Assembly: GCF_051954575.1 (NCBI RefSeq)
Contig: NZ_JBQCHP010000179.1
Coordinates: 5,151-69,150, forward strand
Reading direction: 5' to 3'
DNA length: 64,000 bases
From: Dyella_B sp035690825
GTDB lineage: Bacteria > Pseudomonadota > Gammaproteobacteria > Xanthomonadales > Rhodanobacteraceae
The notes beneath the pieces are model-generated. The model had not been told where the DNA came from and did not search any database. It saw only the letters and a program-made list of their open reading frames with translations. A program made the translations under genes and the position numbers. Shown here piece after piece: positions 17,526 to 27,880 of this stretch. Each line of letters starts with the position of its first letter. Within the stretch, counting starts at the first letter, position 1.

Positions 17526-17880
17526 GTTGGAGTGCAAGCTCCAACATCTCGGTGCATGCGTGCATGGCATTGTTGGGGTTTGAACCCCGATATATCCCCA
17601 CGTTTTTGAGCGTGGTTCCGAGGGAAAGCCAAGATCTACACTGATCTCGTTTCAAAGCGAGTCGTCATTCCGGCGAAGGCCGGAATCCAGTTTGAATACG
17701 TCGTGCGCAGCACACAAAACCATTTATGGGGTGTGCTTCGCACGCCATTTTTGACTGGATTCCGGCTTTCGCCGGAATGACGACGCTATTTTTTGTCGAT
17801 TAGAAAGAATGCAACCTACGGATTCTTCGGGTATCAAAAAGCAAAAACGTGGGGATATAGGGTTTGCACCCCAACCTACG
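17521..17880. repeat. composite nested palindrome between two gene ends
   Basis: The outer arms CGTAGGTTGG (17521) and CCAACCTACG (to 17880) enclose ATATATCCCCACGTTTTTG (from about 17590) and its inverted partner CAAAAACGTGGGGATATAG. These in turn enclose a CGTCATTCCGGCGAAGG dyad (17661-17784). Two repeat families are thus nested inside each other. Both flanking genes take their UAG stop codon from the outer arms. Confidence 0.85.
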
Positions 17881-20860
17881 TCGTTCCTGGCGACGCCGGC
17901 GGATCCATCCAATGCGCCATCGGCGCGGGGCTGCCCAAAAGATAGCCTTGTCCCATTTCACAGCCCATGCTCACCAGCGTTTCCAGTTGCGCCTGGGTTT
18001 CGATGCCTTCGGCGATCACCTGGATATTGAGCGCATGCGCCAGGGCCAGGATCGCGGCCACCACGGTTGTGCTGTTGCTGCTGCCGGCCTTGTCCAGTTC
18101 GTGCACGAAGGCGCGGTCGATCTTCAGCATGCGCAAAGGCAGGGAGTGCAGATAGCTGAGCGAGGAGTACCCGGTGCCGAAATCGTCCAGTGCCGCGCCC
18201 ACACCCGCATTGCGCAGGCGGTCGAGCACGGCGCGCACGCTTTCGGGGTTGTCCAGCAGCGCGCCTTCAGTCACTTCGGTGATCAGGCGAGAGGGCGAGA
18301 GGCCGGTGCGCTCGAGCATTTTCATCACGCGCACGTCGAAGTCGACATGGCGCAAATGCAGTGCCGAAACGTTGAAGGTGATGAATGAATCGTTCAAGCC
18401 GTGCTGGGCTAGCAATCGGCAGCTGAGTTCGAACAGGCGCCAGTCGATCGCTTCGATCAGGCCGCTGTCTTCGGCGATTTTTACGAAATCCGACGGTCGC
18501 AACAGACCGCGCTGCGGATGGTTCCACCGGATCAGCGCTTCGTAGCCGACCACCTTGCCGTCGTTGAGCTGGCAGATCGGCTGGAAGTGCGGCTCGAACT
18601 CGTTCTGCCGCAGCGCCTTGCGCAGCTCGCTTTCCATCGCGAGTACGTCCACCATGCCCTTGGCCAGTGCCTCGTCGAACACCACGAAGCGTTTGCGGCC
18701 CAGTTCCTTGGCCTGGTACAGCGCCATGTCCGCATCGCGGATCAACTCGTCCGCATCCAGGTAGCTGGAATCGCCGCAAGCGATGCCTACGCTGACGGAG
18801 GGTTCCAGTTCTTTGCCGGAAATGCGCAGCGGCGTCGCCACCGCCTGCAGTACGCGGTCGGCGATGATGGTGGCCGTGTTGGTGTTCTCGATGTCTTCCA
18901 GCAGGATGGCGAATTCGTCGCCGGAAAGCCGCGCCACCATATCCGGCTCGCGCACGTGCGTAAGCAGGCGCACGGCAACGGCCTTGAGGAATTCGTCGCC
19001 GGCCAGGTGGCCGAGACTGTCGTTGATCACCTTGAAGCGGTCGACGTCGATATACAGCAATGCGCAGCGACGGTTCGGATCGCTTTGGATGCCATGGAGT
19101 ACGCGATCCAGCCGCTCGCGCAGGTAACCGCGGTTGGGCAGGCCGGTAAGCGGGTCGTGCATCACCTGGTGATGCAGTTGCTGCTGCATCTGTTCTCGCC
19201 GCGCGATCTCAGCACGCAGTTCCTGCGTGCGTTCTTCCACGCGATGCTCCAGCCGTAGATTGGCCAGGTGCAGTGCTGCGGCGGAACGGCGGCGGTAGAT
19301 GCTGTTGGCGATCTGCAGCGCGACGAAGCTGAGCAGTTCCTGTTCCTGCGGGCCGTAGCCGGTGTCGTTTTCGTAGCTTTGCACGGCGACCAGGCCGATC
19401 ACCGACTCGTCCACTTTCAGCGGCACGCCCAGCCAGCAGGCCGATGGCTCGCCGATATGGTGGGGCACTACTTCGCCATCCTGGGTAAGCGCGACGATGT
19501 CATCGCGCGTACCGGACCACGGCAGGCCACGGCGCAATACGTATTCGCTGAGGCCGCGACCGACCGGGCGCGATAGCTGGTGGCGCACGCCGGTATCCAT
19601 GAAATAAGGAAATTCCAGCTTGGTGCGGTCGTCGCTGAGCAGGGCGATGAAAAAGTTTTTCGCATCCAGCAATCGACCGACCACGGCGTGCACGCGCTCG
19701 TAGAACGCGTTTTCGTCGATGTCGGCGGTGGCCAGCTGGGCGACCTGGAATAGCGCCTCCTGCAGGCGTTCGGCGCGGTGGCGTTCGCGTACTTCCTGCA
19801 GCAAACCGCGGTTGACTTCGGCCAGCTCTTCGGTGCGCTCGCGCACGCGGCGTTCGAGCTCGTCCTTGATCTCCTTGCGTTCCAGCGCGGTAAGAATATG
19901 GTTGCCGACGAATTCCAGCAGGGTGAGATCGCTGTACGAATAGACGATGCCGGTGCCATAGCTTTGCACCACCAGCGCGCCTTGCACTTGGCCGTCGCGC
20001 AGCATGGGCACGCCGAGCCAGTCGTCGCTGTCGGGGCCTGCGATCACCAGCGGGCCGTTGACCTGTTCAAGCAACTGCTCATTGCTGCCCATCAGCGGCT
20101 TGCCCTGGGTCAGCAGGTACCAGGTGAGCGTATGGCGGCGGTCTTCCAGCCGCATGTCGCGATTGGTCTGGGGTTTGTCTTCGTCCTTGATGTCCGCGTA
20201 ATACAGAAAACGCAACGTTTGCTGTTCCGGATTGCAGCGGACAATGAAGAAATTCTCCGCATACATCAGCCCGCTGACGATGCGGTGGATTTCGCGCAGC
20301 ATCTCCGGCATGTCCAGCTCGGAACTGGAAAGCTCGGAGATCGAGAACAACGCACGCTGCAGGTTTTCCGAATGTTCCAGCTGGCTATGTGAATCGTAGA
20401 GTTCGGCCAGCTTGATGGTGTGGCGCAACTGGCGCACGCCCAGCTGCAGATGGGCGCCCATGTTGGCGAGCAGGTTCTTGGCCGAGCCCTCGATGGTCAT
20501 GGTGAGCAGCAGCACCACCTGCTGTGCGTCGAGCAGGGCAAGCGCGTGGCGCCGGCCATCGACCGAGGCGCGCACGCCGTCGGCGGCTTTCAATGCGTCG
20601 CGCGCCAGGGCGAGTTCTTCCGGATCGGGTGCTTGCGCCTCGGCCGCGCGCTGTTCCTTGCGGTGCGCAAGCATCAGCACGCGGGCTTTGAGGCAATGCG
20701 GCTGCGACTGCAACAGGTTTTCGATGAGCGTGCAAACGTCGCCGGGCGTTTCGGCTTCGATCAGGCAACCGAGCCAGGCAGTGTTTTCCGGCTCGTGCGT
20801 TGTCGTAACAGGGATAGGAAGACTCAGGCTCATAGCCACCATCTGCCGTCTATGGCTCAC
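17876..20860 (-). CDS. GAF-GAF-GGDEF-EAL cyclic-di-GMP protein
   Basis: Up to 994 residues: an N-terminal helical part (1-180), two GAF domains (about 190-330 and 375-520), a diguanylate cyclase domain (about 560-730) and an EAL phosphodiesterase domain (about 740-985). The cyclase signature reads RLSGDEFAIL, SGDEF instead of GGDEF, which some active cyclases tolerate. The phosphodiesterase has YEALIRWNHP and DDFGTGYSSL with its metal-binding acids intact, so c-di-GMP hydrolysis is more certain than synthesis. No membrane segment. The start is uncertain: a GTG opens this frame and an ATG (MSLSLPIP) lies nine codons in. The stop UAG comes from the adjacent repeat. Confidence 0.92.
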   Translation of the reverse strand: MSHRRQMVAMSLSLPIPVTTTHEPENTAWLGCLIEAETPGDVCTLIENLLQSQPHCLKARVLMLAHRKEQRAAEAQAPDPEELALARDALKAADGVRASVDGRRHALALLDAQQVVLLLTMTIEGSAKNLLANMGAHLQLGVRQLRHTIKLAELYDSHSQLEHSENLQRALFSISELSSSELDMPEMLREIHRIVSGLMYAENFFIVRCNPEQQTLRFLYYADIKDEDKPQTNRDMRLEDRRHTLTWYLLTQGKPLMGSNEQLLEQVNGPLVIAGPDSDDWLGVPMLRDGQVQGALVVQSYGTGIVYSYSDLTLLEFVGNHILTALERKEIKDELERRVRERTEELAEVNRGLLQEVRERHRAERLQEALFQVAQLATADIDENAFYERVHAVVGRLLDAKNFFIALLSDDRTKLEFPYFMDTGVRHQLSRPVGRGLSEYVLRRGLPWSGTRDDIVALTQDGEVVPHHIGEPSACWLGVPLKVDESVIGLVAVQSYENDTGYGPQEQELLSFVALQIANSIYRRRSAAALHLANLRLEHRVEERTQELRAEIARREQMQQQLHHQVMHDPLTGLPNRGYLRERLDRVLHGIQSDPNRRCALLYIDVDRFKVINDSLGHLAGDEFLKAVAVRLLTHVREPDMVARLSGDEFAILLEDIENTNTATIIADRVLQAVATPLRISGKELEPSVSVGIACGDSSYLDADELIRDADMALYQAKELGRKRFVVFDEALAKGMVDVLAMESELRKALRQNEFEPHFQPICQLNDGKVVGYEALIRWNHPQRGLLRPSDFVKIAEDSGLIEAIDWRLFELSCRLLAQHGLNDSFITFNVSALHLRHVDFDVRVMKMLERTGLSPSRLITEVTEGALLDNPESVRAVLDRLRNAGVGAALDDFGTGYSSLSYLHSLPLRMLKIDRAFVHELDKAGSSNSTTVVAAILALAHALNIQVIAEGIETQAQLETLVSMGCEMGQGYLLGSPAPMAHWMDPPASPGTT

Positions 20861-21218
20861 CTATCAGTGGGTACGTGCGGTGCAGGAAATGTGAACCCCT
20901 GCGGTTAATGAGGCATTGCTGTCACGGCTTTGTCAATCTATCGGCTAAGCCGCTGATGGCTTTAGGTATTCGTCAACGGCAAGGCGCCGGGGGCGGGGCG
21001 CCGGCGGGCTGAGCCGTGCTTCGCACAAGGCTTTCCCACAGCACCAGCGGCATGGATGCCGATGCGTTTTTCCGCGCAAAGTGGCTCTCGACTCCCGGCC
21101 GGGTTGCTCCATGCTTGGAAAGGGCGTGTGACTTAAGGCATGCGCCTTGGTGCCTCGTGTTCGCGGAGCATGTGCGGCGCAGGATCAATCGTCATCAGGA
21201 AGAAAAAGGGGAGTTTTC
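20861..21218. other. intergenic region between divergent genes
   Basis: 358 bases. A GC-rich dyad (GGCGCC...GGCGCC near 20983-21002) is the only structure seen. A short open frame from 21016 has no recognisable features and is not called. Confidence 0.4.
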
Positions 21219-21626
21219 ATGAACAAGGTGGTTGCGGCCATGGTGGCCGCGATGGTGTTGGCAGGTTGCGCAACCTCGCAGCAGAAAGTGGACCCGGCGA
21301 CGGTCGCCTCGTTCAAGCCGGGCGTAACGACGATCACGCAGGTCGAATCCGCACTCGGCCAGCCATTCCAGGCAACGCGCATGCCGGACGGCAGCCAGCA
21401 GTTGCAGTACGTAAGCAAGTATCAGGAAGTGGCCGGCGACGGTACGCCGACCACCGGCTCGCGCATTCCCAAGCGGGTGGAAAAAACGGTCTCCACGCTG
21501 CTGACCTTCGATCCGAGCGGGCATTTCGTCAGCGCATCGTCCAATTCCAAGAGCAAGGACAACCAGTGGCCGAGCGATCTCGGACATCTCAATGGCGGCG
21601 ACGTGCAGCGCAACGGCGGCGGCTAG
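21219..21626 (+). CDS. BamE/SmpA-like small lipoprotein
   Basis: 135 residues from the ATG preceded by AAAAAGGGGAG. A lipoprotein signal peptide (KVVAAMVAAMVLAGC, lipobox LAGC) leads to a domain with FKPGVTTITQVESALGQP and LTFDPSGHFVSAS, the pattern of BamE/OmlA-fold proteins in which a helix pair packs on a small sheet. It is predicted to be anchored to the outer membrane. The true BamE is elsewhere (36201), so this is a paralogue of unknown role. A longer open frame upstream lacks a signal peptide. Confidence 0.8.
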   Translation: MNKVVAAMVAAMVLAGCATSQQKVDPATVASFKPGVTTITQVESALGQPFQATRMPDGSQQLQYVSKYQEVAGDGTPTTGSRIPKRVEKTVSTLLTFDPSGHFVSASSNSKSKDNQWPSDLGHLNGGDVQRNGGG

Positions 21627-21630
21627 CCGG

Positions 21631-22053
21631 TCATTCCGCCACTAGCGTGCCTTGGTGATAGACGATCTTCCAGCCTTGCGCCGTATGCCGCCATAGCGTG
21701 GCGCGGCGCGTGATGCGCGCGCCTTGCCGCAAGGTATAGGTGAGCAGGTAATTGTCCGCAGCGATTTCCCGGCAGTGGAAATCGCTGGTTTGCCAATCGT
21801 CTTCCACCGGGTGCCGGTACCGTTCTTCCAATACGTCGAGCACGTACTGGCGGCTGTAGCGGCGGCCGGATGCGCCGACTTCCCAGAAGTCCGGCTCGGT
21901 CATGGCCTCGAAATCGGTACGCGTGGTGCCGAGTTCTGGACGATGGAAGATCGGTTCGCGGTCGCGAAGTTGTTCGAGAATGGGCAGCAGCCGGGCTTCG
22001 GTGATGAGTTTGGGTTCCATCGGCATCTCGTAGGTCCGGAAAAACGGTCGCAT
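21631..22053 (-). CDS. NTF2-like/DUF4440 family protein
   Basis: Up to 140 residues; the real start is probably one of the Met codons in YEMPMEPKL (22026 or 22020) because the first ATG overlaps a repeat. The sequence has the SnoaL/DUF4440 pattern: LLPILEQLRDREPIFHR, DFEAMTEPDFWEVGASGRRYSR and the C-terminal ATLWRHTAQGWKIVYHQG. Such small cone-shaped domains act as enzymes or binding proteins; nothing here fixes the ligand. It ends four bases from the end of the convergent lipoprotein gene. Confidence 0.75.
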   Translation of the reverse strand: MRPFFRTYEMPMEPKLITEARLLPILEQLRDREPIFHRPELGTTRTDFEAMTEPDFWEVGASGRRYSRQYVLDVLEERYRHPVEDDWQTSDFHCREIAADNYLLTYTLRQGARITRRATLWRHTAQGWKIVYHQGTLVAE

Positions 22054-22126
22054 GTAGGTTGGGGTGCAAACCCTAACATCGCCATCTTCATGCGGCCCGA
22101 TGTTGGGGTTCGCACCCCAACCTACG
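22053..22126. repeat. GTAGGTTGGGG inverted repeat
   Basis: GTAGGTTGGGGTGCAAACC and its near-perfect reverse complement GGGTTCGCACCCCAACCTAC, about 32 bases apart, between the DUF4440 and aldo/keto reductase genes. Confidence 0.8.
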
Positions 22127-22152
22127 AGAGTATTCGGTGTTCGGCGAAAATC

Positions 22153-23178
<1,026 letters not shown>

Positions 23179-23385
23179 GCATGCATCCTCTGGTCGATGG
23201 GGAGGTAACCCATCTACCTTTGTTCGGTGGCGTTCCGATTGCAAGCGCGGGCAGGGCGGTTTGGAGGATCGAGCACGACCTTCGGATGATCGTGTGAAGG
23301 CCCTGGAAGCGAACGCACGCGAAAACAGCGCTATAGTTCGGCCCGCTGTGTGCTTATCCCTCACGGACAGACAACGGGAGCATTT

Positions 23386-23628
23386 ATGCCGACCCCATCC
23401 AACGCCGATGCCGACATCATCTGCAGCGCCTATGCGGACAAGATCAGGGCGCTGTACGACACCTTCTTCCTCAGCGTGGTGCAGACGCCGGAAAACCCCG
23501 GTCCCGCGAAGGATGCATTCGTAAGAGGTGTGATTCTTGCCCGCACCGTGCGGGACATGGCCATCAACGCCTTGCCCAGCGACGGCACGCCGCCGCCCAA
23601 ACCGTTCGATACCATCACCAGGGCTTGA
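23386..23628 (+). CDS. small hypothetical protein
   Basis: 80 residues from an ATG preceded by CGGGAGC. Contains a helix-like stretch YADKIRALYDTFFLSVVQTPE and a Pro-rich end. No recognisable family. It is divergent from the aldo/keto reductase. Confidence 0.5.
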   Translation: MPTPSNADADIICSAYADKIRALYDTFFLSVVQTPENPGPAKDAFVRGVILARTVRDMAINALPSDGTPPPKPFDTITRA

Positions 23629-23768
23629 TCTCCACACGCCACCACGCGTGAAGGCCGTGATGGCTGGGACACACAAAGGCCAACGTTACCATCATGGCGA
23701 TGTGATGCTGCGCACACACCACGTGCCTGGCTGACCGGTTCACCACCAAGCTACACCGCCATCACGAT

Positions 23769-24053
23769 GTGCCAACAGCCGCAACCCCAGAGTGGAGTCG
23801 ACGCCGCCCTTCGCACCAGGTGGACTCCTTGCAACACTTCTATCTCCGCTATCCGGGGCCACAAGCGCACGACTGTGTGCTCGTTTCGGACGGAAAGCTG
23901 CTGCGCTTTCCCTCGCGAACCGACGCGCTCACGTTCGCCTTGCGTTGTTGCTACGAGTACGGGGCGACGGAGGGCGAGCCGGTGATCAATATCGAGGGGA
24001 GCGATGGATTGTGGCGGTCGTTTGATTGTCGGTTGTTGCCGCTGGCGCATTGA
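23769..24053 (+). CDS. hypothetical protein
   Basis: 94 residues if the GTG at 23769 is the start; that start is weak and could be later. The segment HDCVLVSDGKLLRFPSRTDALTFALRCCYEYG looks like a folded small domain, and the C-terminus ends GLWRSFDCRLLP. No known family recognised. Confidence 0.4.
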   Translation: MPTAATPEWSRRRPSHQVDSLQHFYLRYPGPQAHDCVLVSDGKLLRFPSRTDALTFALRCCYEYGATEGEPVINIEGSDGLWRSFDCRLLPLAH

Positions 24054-24162
24054 TCAATGCGGGGGGCGTGTGCCGTTTCGCACGACAGGTTTGGGCAACA
24101 GTCCGACGAGCTAAAGTGCCCCTGACTTAAGCGCGCATGTCGACGCTCGCGAGGATGCGTCC

Positions 24163-24340
24163 CCTCCCCTGTTTGCAGGGGAGGGCTAGGGTGGGGTGCG
24201 AGCGCAGCGAGCGGCAAAACTAAACACCGCCACAAGCTATCTATCACCATGCATTTCTTGCCAACAAAAAACATGGCGAGATTCGGCTGCGTGCTAAAGC
24301 CCAAGCAACCCCACCCCGGCGCTCCCGCAGGGGAGGGGGC
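24163..24340. repeat. composite CCTCCCCT palindrome in the 24054-24409 gap
   Basis: CCCCTCCCCTGTTTGCAGGGG, GAGGGCTAGGGTGGGGTGCG, about 90 AT-richer bases, then CAACCCCACCCCGGCGCTCC and GCAGGGGAGGGGG. Same layout as the units at 8224 and 16537. Confidence 0.75.
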
Positions 24341-24409
24341 GATCATGGCAACAGTGAGTTTATCGGCCTAAGTTGGTGCGGTTGGGTATGGCGGTTTATG
24401 CGTTTGTCT

Positions 24410-24666
24410 TCACTTCCCGGTTTTTGCGCTGGGCCGAGCAGTCGAGTGGACACGCTTTCGCAAACCATTGAAGTAGCCTTCATCAGCCACTGACGCAGGT
24501 TTGGACTTGCACCTGTCAGCAACAAGTCTCGTAATTGCAAGCGTTCCTGATCTCGACGAATCAGTTCACGCACATATTCACTGCTGGTGCCATAGCCGCG
24601 CTCGTTGACCTGATCATCAACGAACGCTTTCAAGCTTTCTGGCAAGGAAATAATCATCGTGCTCAT
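24410..24666 (-). pseudogene. parD: parD-type antitoxin, frameshifted
   Basis: The first 45 or so codons are a clear ParD ribbon-helix-helix antitoxin (ISLPESLKAFVDDQVNERG, then TSSEYVRELIRRDQ). After LLLTGA the frame leaves the family and runs on to 24343. In the frame two bases over, the sequence continues as SKPASVADEGYFNGLRKRV and stops at 24410-24412, exactly the usual ParD C-terminus. A one-base deletion around 24505-24510 explains this. No parE toxin gene follows; the downstream DNA is repeat. The DNA-binding half is intact, so the product might still bind operator DNA. Confidence 0.8.
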
Positions 24667-24772
24667 AAACGCAAGCTAGGCCGTTTTGGCAAATTTGGGC
24701 AAGGCGAAGCGAACTAAGCCGGTGACGCCCGGTGCACGCACCATTGACCGTCGTTGCCGATACTCGACCACG

Positions 24773-25831
24773 ATGACCAAGCGCAGCAGCCCCGACCCCA
24801 TTTTGCGCAAAGAGATACGGTCCGTCGGCCTGGTATACGTCAGCGACCTGCAGCCCGGCCTGACGCGTATGCGCCGGGGCAAGGGCTTTGTCTACTACAA
24901 CCATGCCGGGCGGCGCGTTACGCATCCGCGAGAGCTGGCGCGCATACGCAAGCTGGCGATACCGCCCGCCTATACCAAGGTGTGGATCTGCACTCACCCA
25001 CGCGGCCATCTGCAAGCCTGTGGGCGCGATGCGCGAGGCCGCAAGCAATACCGTTATCACCCGGATTGGCGACGCCTGCGCGATCACGGCAAGTTCGATC
25101 GACTGGTTGCTTTCGGCAAGGCGCTTCCCGGGTTGCGCCGGCGCGTTCGTCGCGACCTGGCCTTGCCGGGGTTGCCGTGCGACAAGGTATTGGCGTTGGT
25201 GGTGCGCCTGTTGGACGAAACCTTGATCCGCGTCGGCAACGAAACCTATGCGCGCGAAAATCAAAGCTATGGCCTGACCACGCTGCGCTCCAAGCATCTG
25301 CGTCAGGAACGCGGGCGTTTGCATTTTGTGTTCAAGGGCAAGAGCGGCAAGCGGCGCGATGTGTTGCTCGACGACAAGCGCTTGATACGGATCATTCGAC
25401 GCATGCAGCAACAGCCGGGACAGCAGCTTTTTCAATATCTCGACGATGAAGGCAAACGCCGCGGCATCGATTCGACGATGGTGAACCGTTACCTATGCGA
25501 GGCCACCGGCAACGGCGAACAGCACGAGTTCAGCGCAAAGGATTTCCGCACCTGGGGCGGTACGGTGATTGCGGCAGGCATTTTGTGCCGCACGCCGCTG
25601 CCTGAAAAGGGCGGTGAAAAGGCGCGGCGTGCCGTGTTGGCCGATGCGATCAAGCAAGTGGCGGAACGGCTGGGCAATACGCCGGCGGTTTGCAAGGCCT
25701 CGTATATCGCGCCGCCATTGCTCGATGCTTGGCTGGACGGAAGCCTCAGCCGATACGTGCCTGCATCTGCGGCCGCGCATCGGCGGCAGTTGGAGCACGC
25801 GACATTACGCTTCCTGAAAAAGCACATATAG
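24773..25831 (+). CDS. DNA topoisomerase IB (eukaryotic/poxvirus type)
   Basis: 352 residues from MTKRSSPDPILRKE; the frame is open 29 codons further up without family similarity. Type IB topoisomerases relax supercoils through a 3'-phosphotyrosyl link. Visible: YYNHAGRRVTHPRELARIR in the N-terminal domain; catalytic-domain motifs GNETYARENQSYGLTTL, FKGKSGKRR and FRTWGGT (catalytic Arg and His regions); and the nucleophile Tyr in KASYIAPPL near the C-terminus. The length fits bacterial TopIB. It is divergent from the parD remnant. Confidence 0.93.
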   Translation: MTKRSSPDPILRKEIRSVGLVYVSDLQPGLTRMRRGKGFVYYNHAGRRVTHPRELARIRKLAIPPAYTKVWICTHPRGHLQACGRDARGRKQYRYHPDWRRLRDHGKFDRLVAFGKALPGLRRRVRRDLALPGLPCDKVLALVVRLLDETLIRVGNETYARENQSYGLTTLRSKHLRQERGRLHFVFKGKSGKRRDVLLDDKRLIRIIRRMQQQPGQQLFQYLDDEGKRRGIDSTMVNRYLCEATGNGEQHEFSAKDFRTWGGTVIAAGILCRTPLPEKGGEKARRAVLADAIKQVAERLGNTPAVCKASYIAPPLLDAWLDGSLSRYVPASAAAHRRQLEHATLRFLKKHI

Positions 25832-25987
25832 CTGTCCAGCAGACGATGAGACATCCGCTGACGCGTGACACACGGTGTCAGTCATGAGACGCGCAGCTTG
25901 CGCTAGCGGCCGAGCTCGACAGGCTGCGCAAATCCTTGACGAACGCGACCCTAACATCCCGCGCGCAGGGGTCAGGGAGGATTCGCT

Positions 25988-27814
25988 ATGAAATGCTTAT
26001 CGCCTAAAAGCCGCGCTGTTGCGGCCTGTTTGCTCGCCCCCGTCTCCTTCGCATTGATTTTCCAAACGGCACAGGCTCAGTCGCAGATTGGCGCGACAGG
26101 TCCGGTGTCAACAGCACCATCGACGGTGCCGGTGCCTGCCGGTAAACCGTGCGAGGTGGATCTGCTGACCATCGCAAACGGCAGCATTTTTGAAGAATAT
26201 CCAACAGGGTCGACTGAAGGGGATGCCAACTTCGCCTATGCCCCACCTGCCAACTGTCCGGGACCGTGGGCCAAGGTGGTATTGAAGGTATCTGTCCAGG
26301 AACAGACTTCCGGCACAGATTCGACCCGGGCTTCCATCCGCCTGGGGGATGTGCAGATCTATGCCGGCACGATGTCGAACCTACCGCCGCCTGGACCCGC
26401 CGATTTTCCTTTCTGGGAAGTCGAGCGCGATGTCACCGATTTTTCTTCGCTCTTCACTACCGCGCAAAATGGTGTAGCCAGCCTTGTTGCGGACCAGAGT
26501 TACTGGCAAAACTATCAGGGCATCAACACCATCAACATGTGGGCAGAGTTGCTGTTTTATCCTGCCTCCAGCGCAAGCCCGGCGCAGAAAACGCCCGATG
26601 CCGTGGTTGGCCTACCTTCGGGCACCAATACGCTCACGCTTCCCCACAATATCGTTCGCGCCTACCTGGATATCTACAATCAGGAGCCGTGGTGGTTCAC
26701 CTGCGTTCCCGATCAGGAGTTCAATCAGAAAAAACGCCCCTTCGCGAGCGACCTCGCCATCGGCGGCGCTTACAAGTTTGATCACGTGCCAGACGAAGGC
26801 TGCGGCGGCGGCAGCCTTGCGGAAATCGGCGTAAGCATCGACGGCACGCCCGCCGGCGTCGCCCCGGTTTTTCCACTGCTGTCACCGATCGACAACTTCG
26901 CATTCCTCAATGCGCTCAACGCACCGATCCAGCCGTCGCAGCTGCTCAACTATGCCCCATATCGGGTGGACCTGACGCCGTTTGCAGCGGTTCTCAATCA
27001 ATCGGGACCGCATACGGTTGCGCTTAGTCGCCCTGACGCCGCCAATCTTTTGGTTTACGAGGACCAGGGATCCAGCCAGGTCAGCGGCGCGGTGCTACTC
27101 AATACGCTGGCAAGCTCCAACGGTTCTCCAACAATCACCGATACCCTCCAACCTACCGGTGACAGTCTTTCAGGCCAGGTAACCACCAGCCTGGATCGCG
27201 GCTTCGTCATCACCGGCTATGTCAACACGTCGAAGGGCCGCGTGGATGCCAGCGTGGAACAGACCAGCCATTTCCAGAATACGCAGGATTTCTATCTCGA
27301 TGGACTCACCTTCCCGAACTACCGGGAATATCGTCAGCATCTGCGCCTGGCTAGCCAGACCCTGCAGCATAGCCAGCGGATCAGGGCAGGGGTGGTGTTG
27401 AGCGATGACCTGGTCACGGCGTCGTATCCGCTGGATCTGCGTTACGACATGACCGGGCATGTGCTCAATCACGAAGCCTACCCGCTGCAAGGAACGGTCA
27501 GCGCAACCCAGCAGCGCAATCTGGATGCGGTACATCTGAAGCACGACGCTGCTCTCTACGCCAGTCAGGTGCGCGACAACTTCGTTTCCACCAACACCTA
27601 CAACACGGTGACGGGCAAGCACAGCAACTGGCAAAGTCAGGCCGATTATCAATTCATCGACAACCTGGGCAGTTGCTACCAGTCGGCACTTACCGCACTC
27701 AACGGTGTAGTGGCTACCGAAGCCACTGGTGTGGGATGTCCGAATGGGCAGAACGCTGTGCTCTGGTTTGCGCATCCGGATGGTTCGCCCGATGGTTTGG
27801 GTTGGGCGCATTGA
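25988..27814 (+). CDS. secreted PNGase A-like peptide-N-glycosidase
   Basis: 608 residues with a Sec signal peptide (VAACLLAPVSFALIFQTAQA). The N-terminal half matches the plant/fungal PNGase A family: FAYAPPANCPGPWAKVVLK, RASIRLGDVQIYAGT, FWEVERDVTDFSSL and NTINMWAELLFYP. Related acid-active enzymes (PNGase H+ type) are known from Acidobacteria and from Dyella/Rudaea relatives; they cleave N-glycans from asparagine. Cysteines in CEVDLL, ANCPG, FTCVPD and DEGCGGG could form disulphides, consistent with periplasmic or secreted location. A likely role is scavenging of glycoprotein glycans. GGGAGG lies just upstream of the ATG. Confidence 0.85.
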   Translation: MKCLSPKSRAVAACLLAPVSFALIFQTAQAQSQIGATGPVSTAPSTVPVPAGKPCEVDLLTIANGSIFEEYPTGSTEGDANFAYAPPANCPGPWAKVVLKVSVQEQTSGTDSTRASIRLGDVQIYAGTMSNLPPPGPADFPFWEVERDVTDFSSLFTTAQNGVASLVADQSYWQNYQGINTINMWAELLFYPASSASPAQKTPDAVVGLPSGTNTLTLPHNIVRAYLDIYNQEPWWFTCVPDQEFNQKKRPFASDLAIGGAYKFDHVPDEGCGGGSLAEIGVSIDGTPAGVAPVFPLLSPIDNFAFLNALNAPIQPSQLLNYAPYRVDLTPFAAVLNQSGPHTVALSRPDAANLLVYEDQGSSQVSGAVLLNTLASSNGSPTITDTLQPTGDSLSGQVTTSLDRGFVITGYVNTSKGRVDASVEQTSHFQNTQDFYLDGLTFPNYREYRQHLRLASQTLQHSQRIRAGVVLSDDLVTASYPLDLRYDMTGHVLNHEAYPLQGTVSATQQRNLDAVHLKHDAALYASQVRDNFVSTNTYNTVTGKHSNWQSQADYQFIDNLGSCYQSALTALNGVVATEATGVGCPNGQNAVLWFAHPDGSPDGLGWAH

Positions 27815-27880
27815 TACGTTGATGACTCGTCCAGGGCGCCCGGTCGTGCGCCCTGGATTTGCGTGGCAATCGATCGTTTT

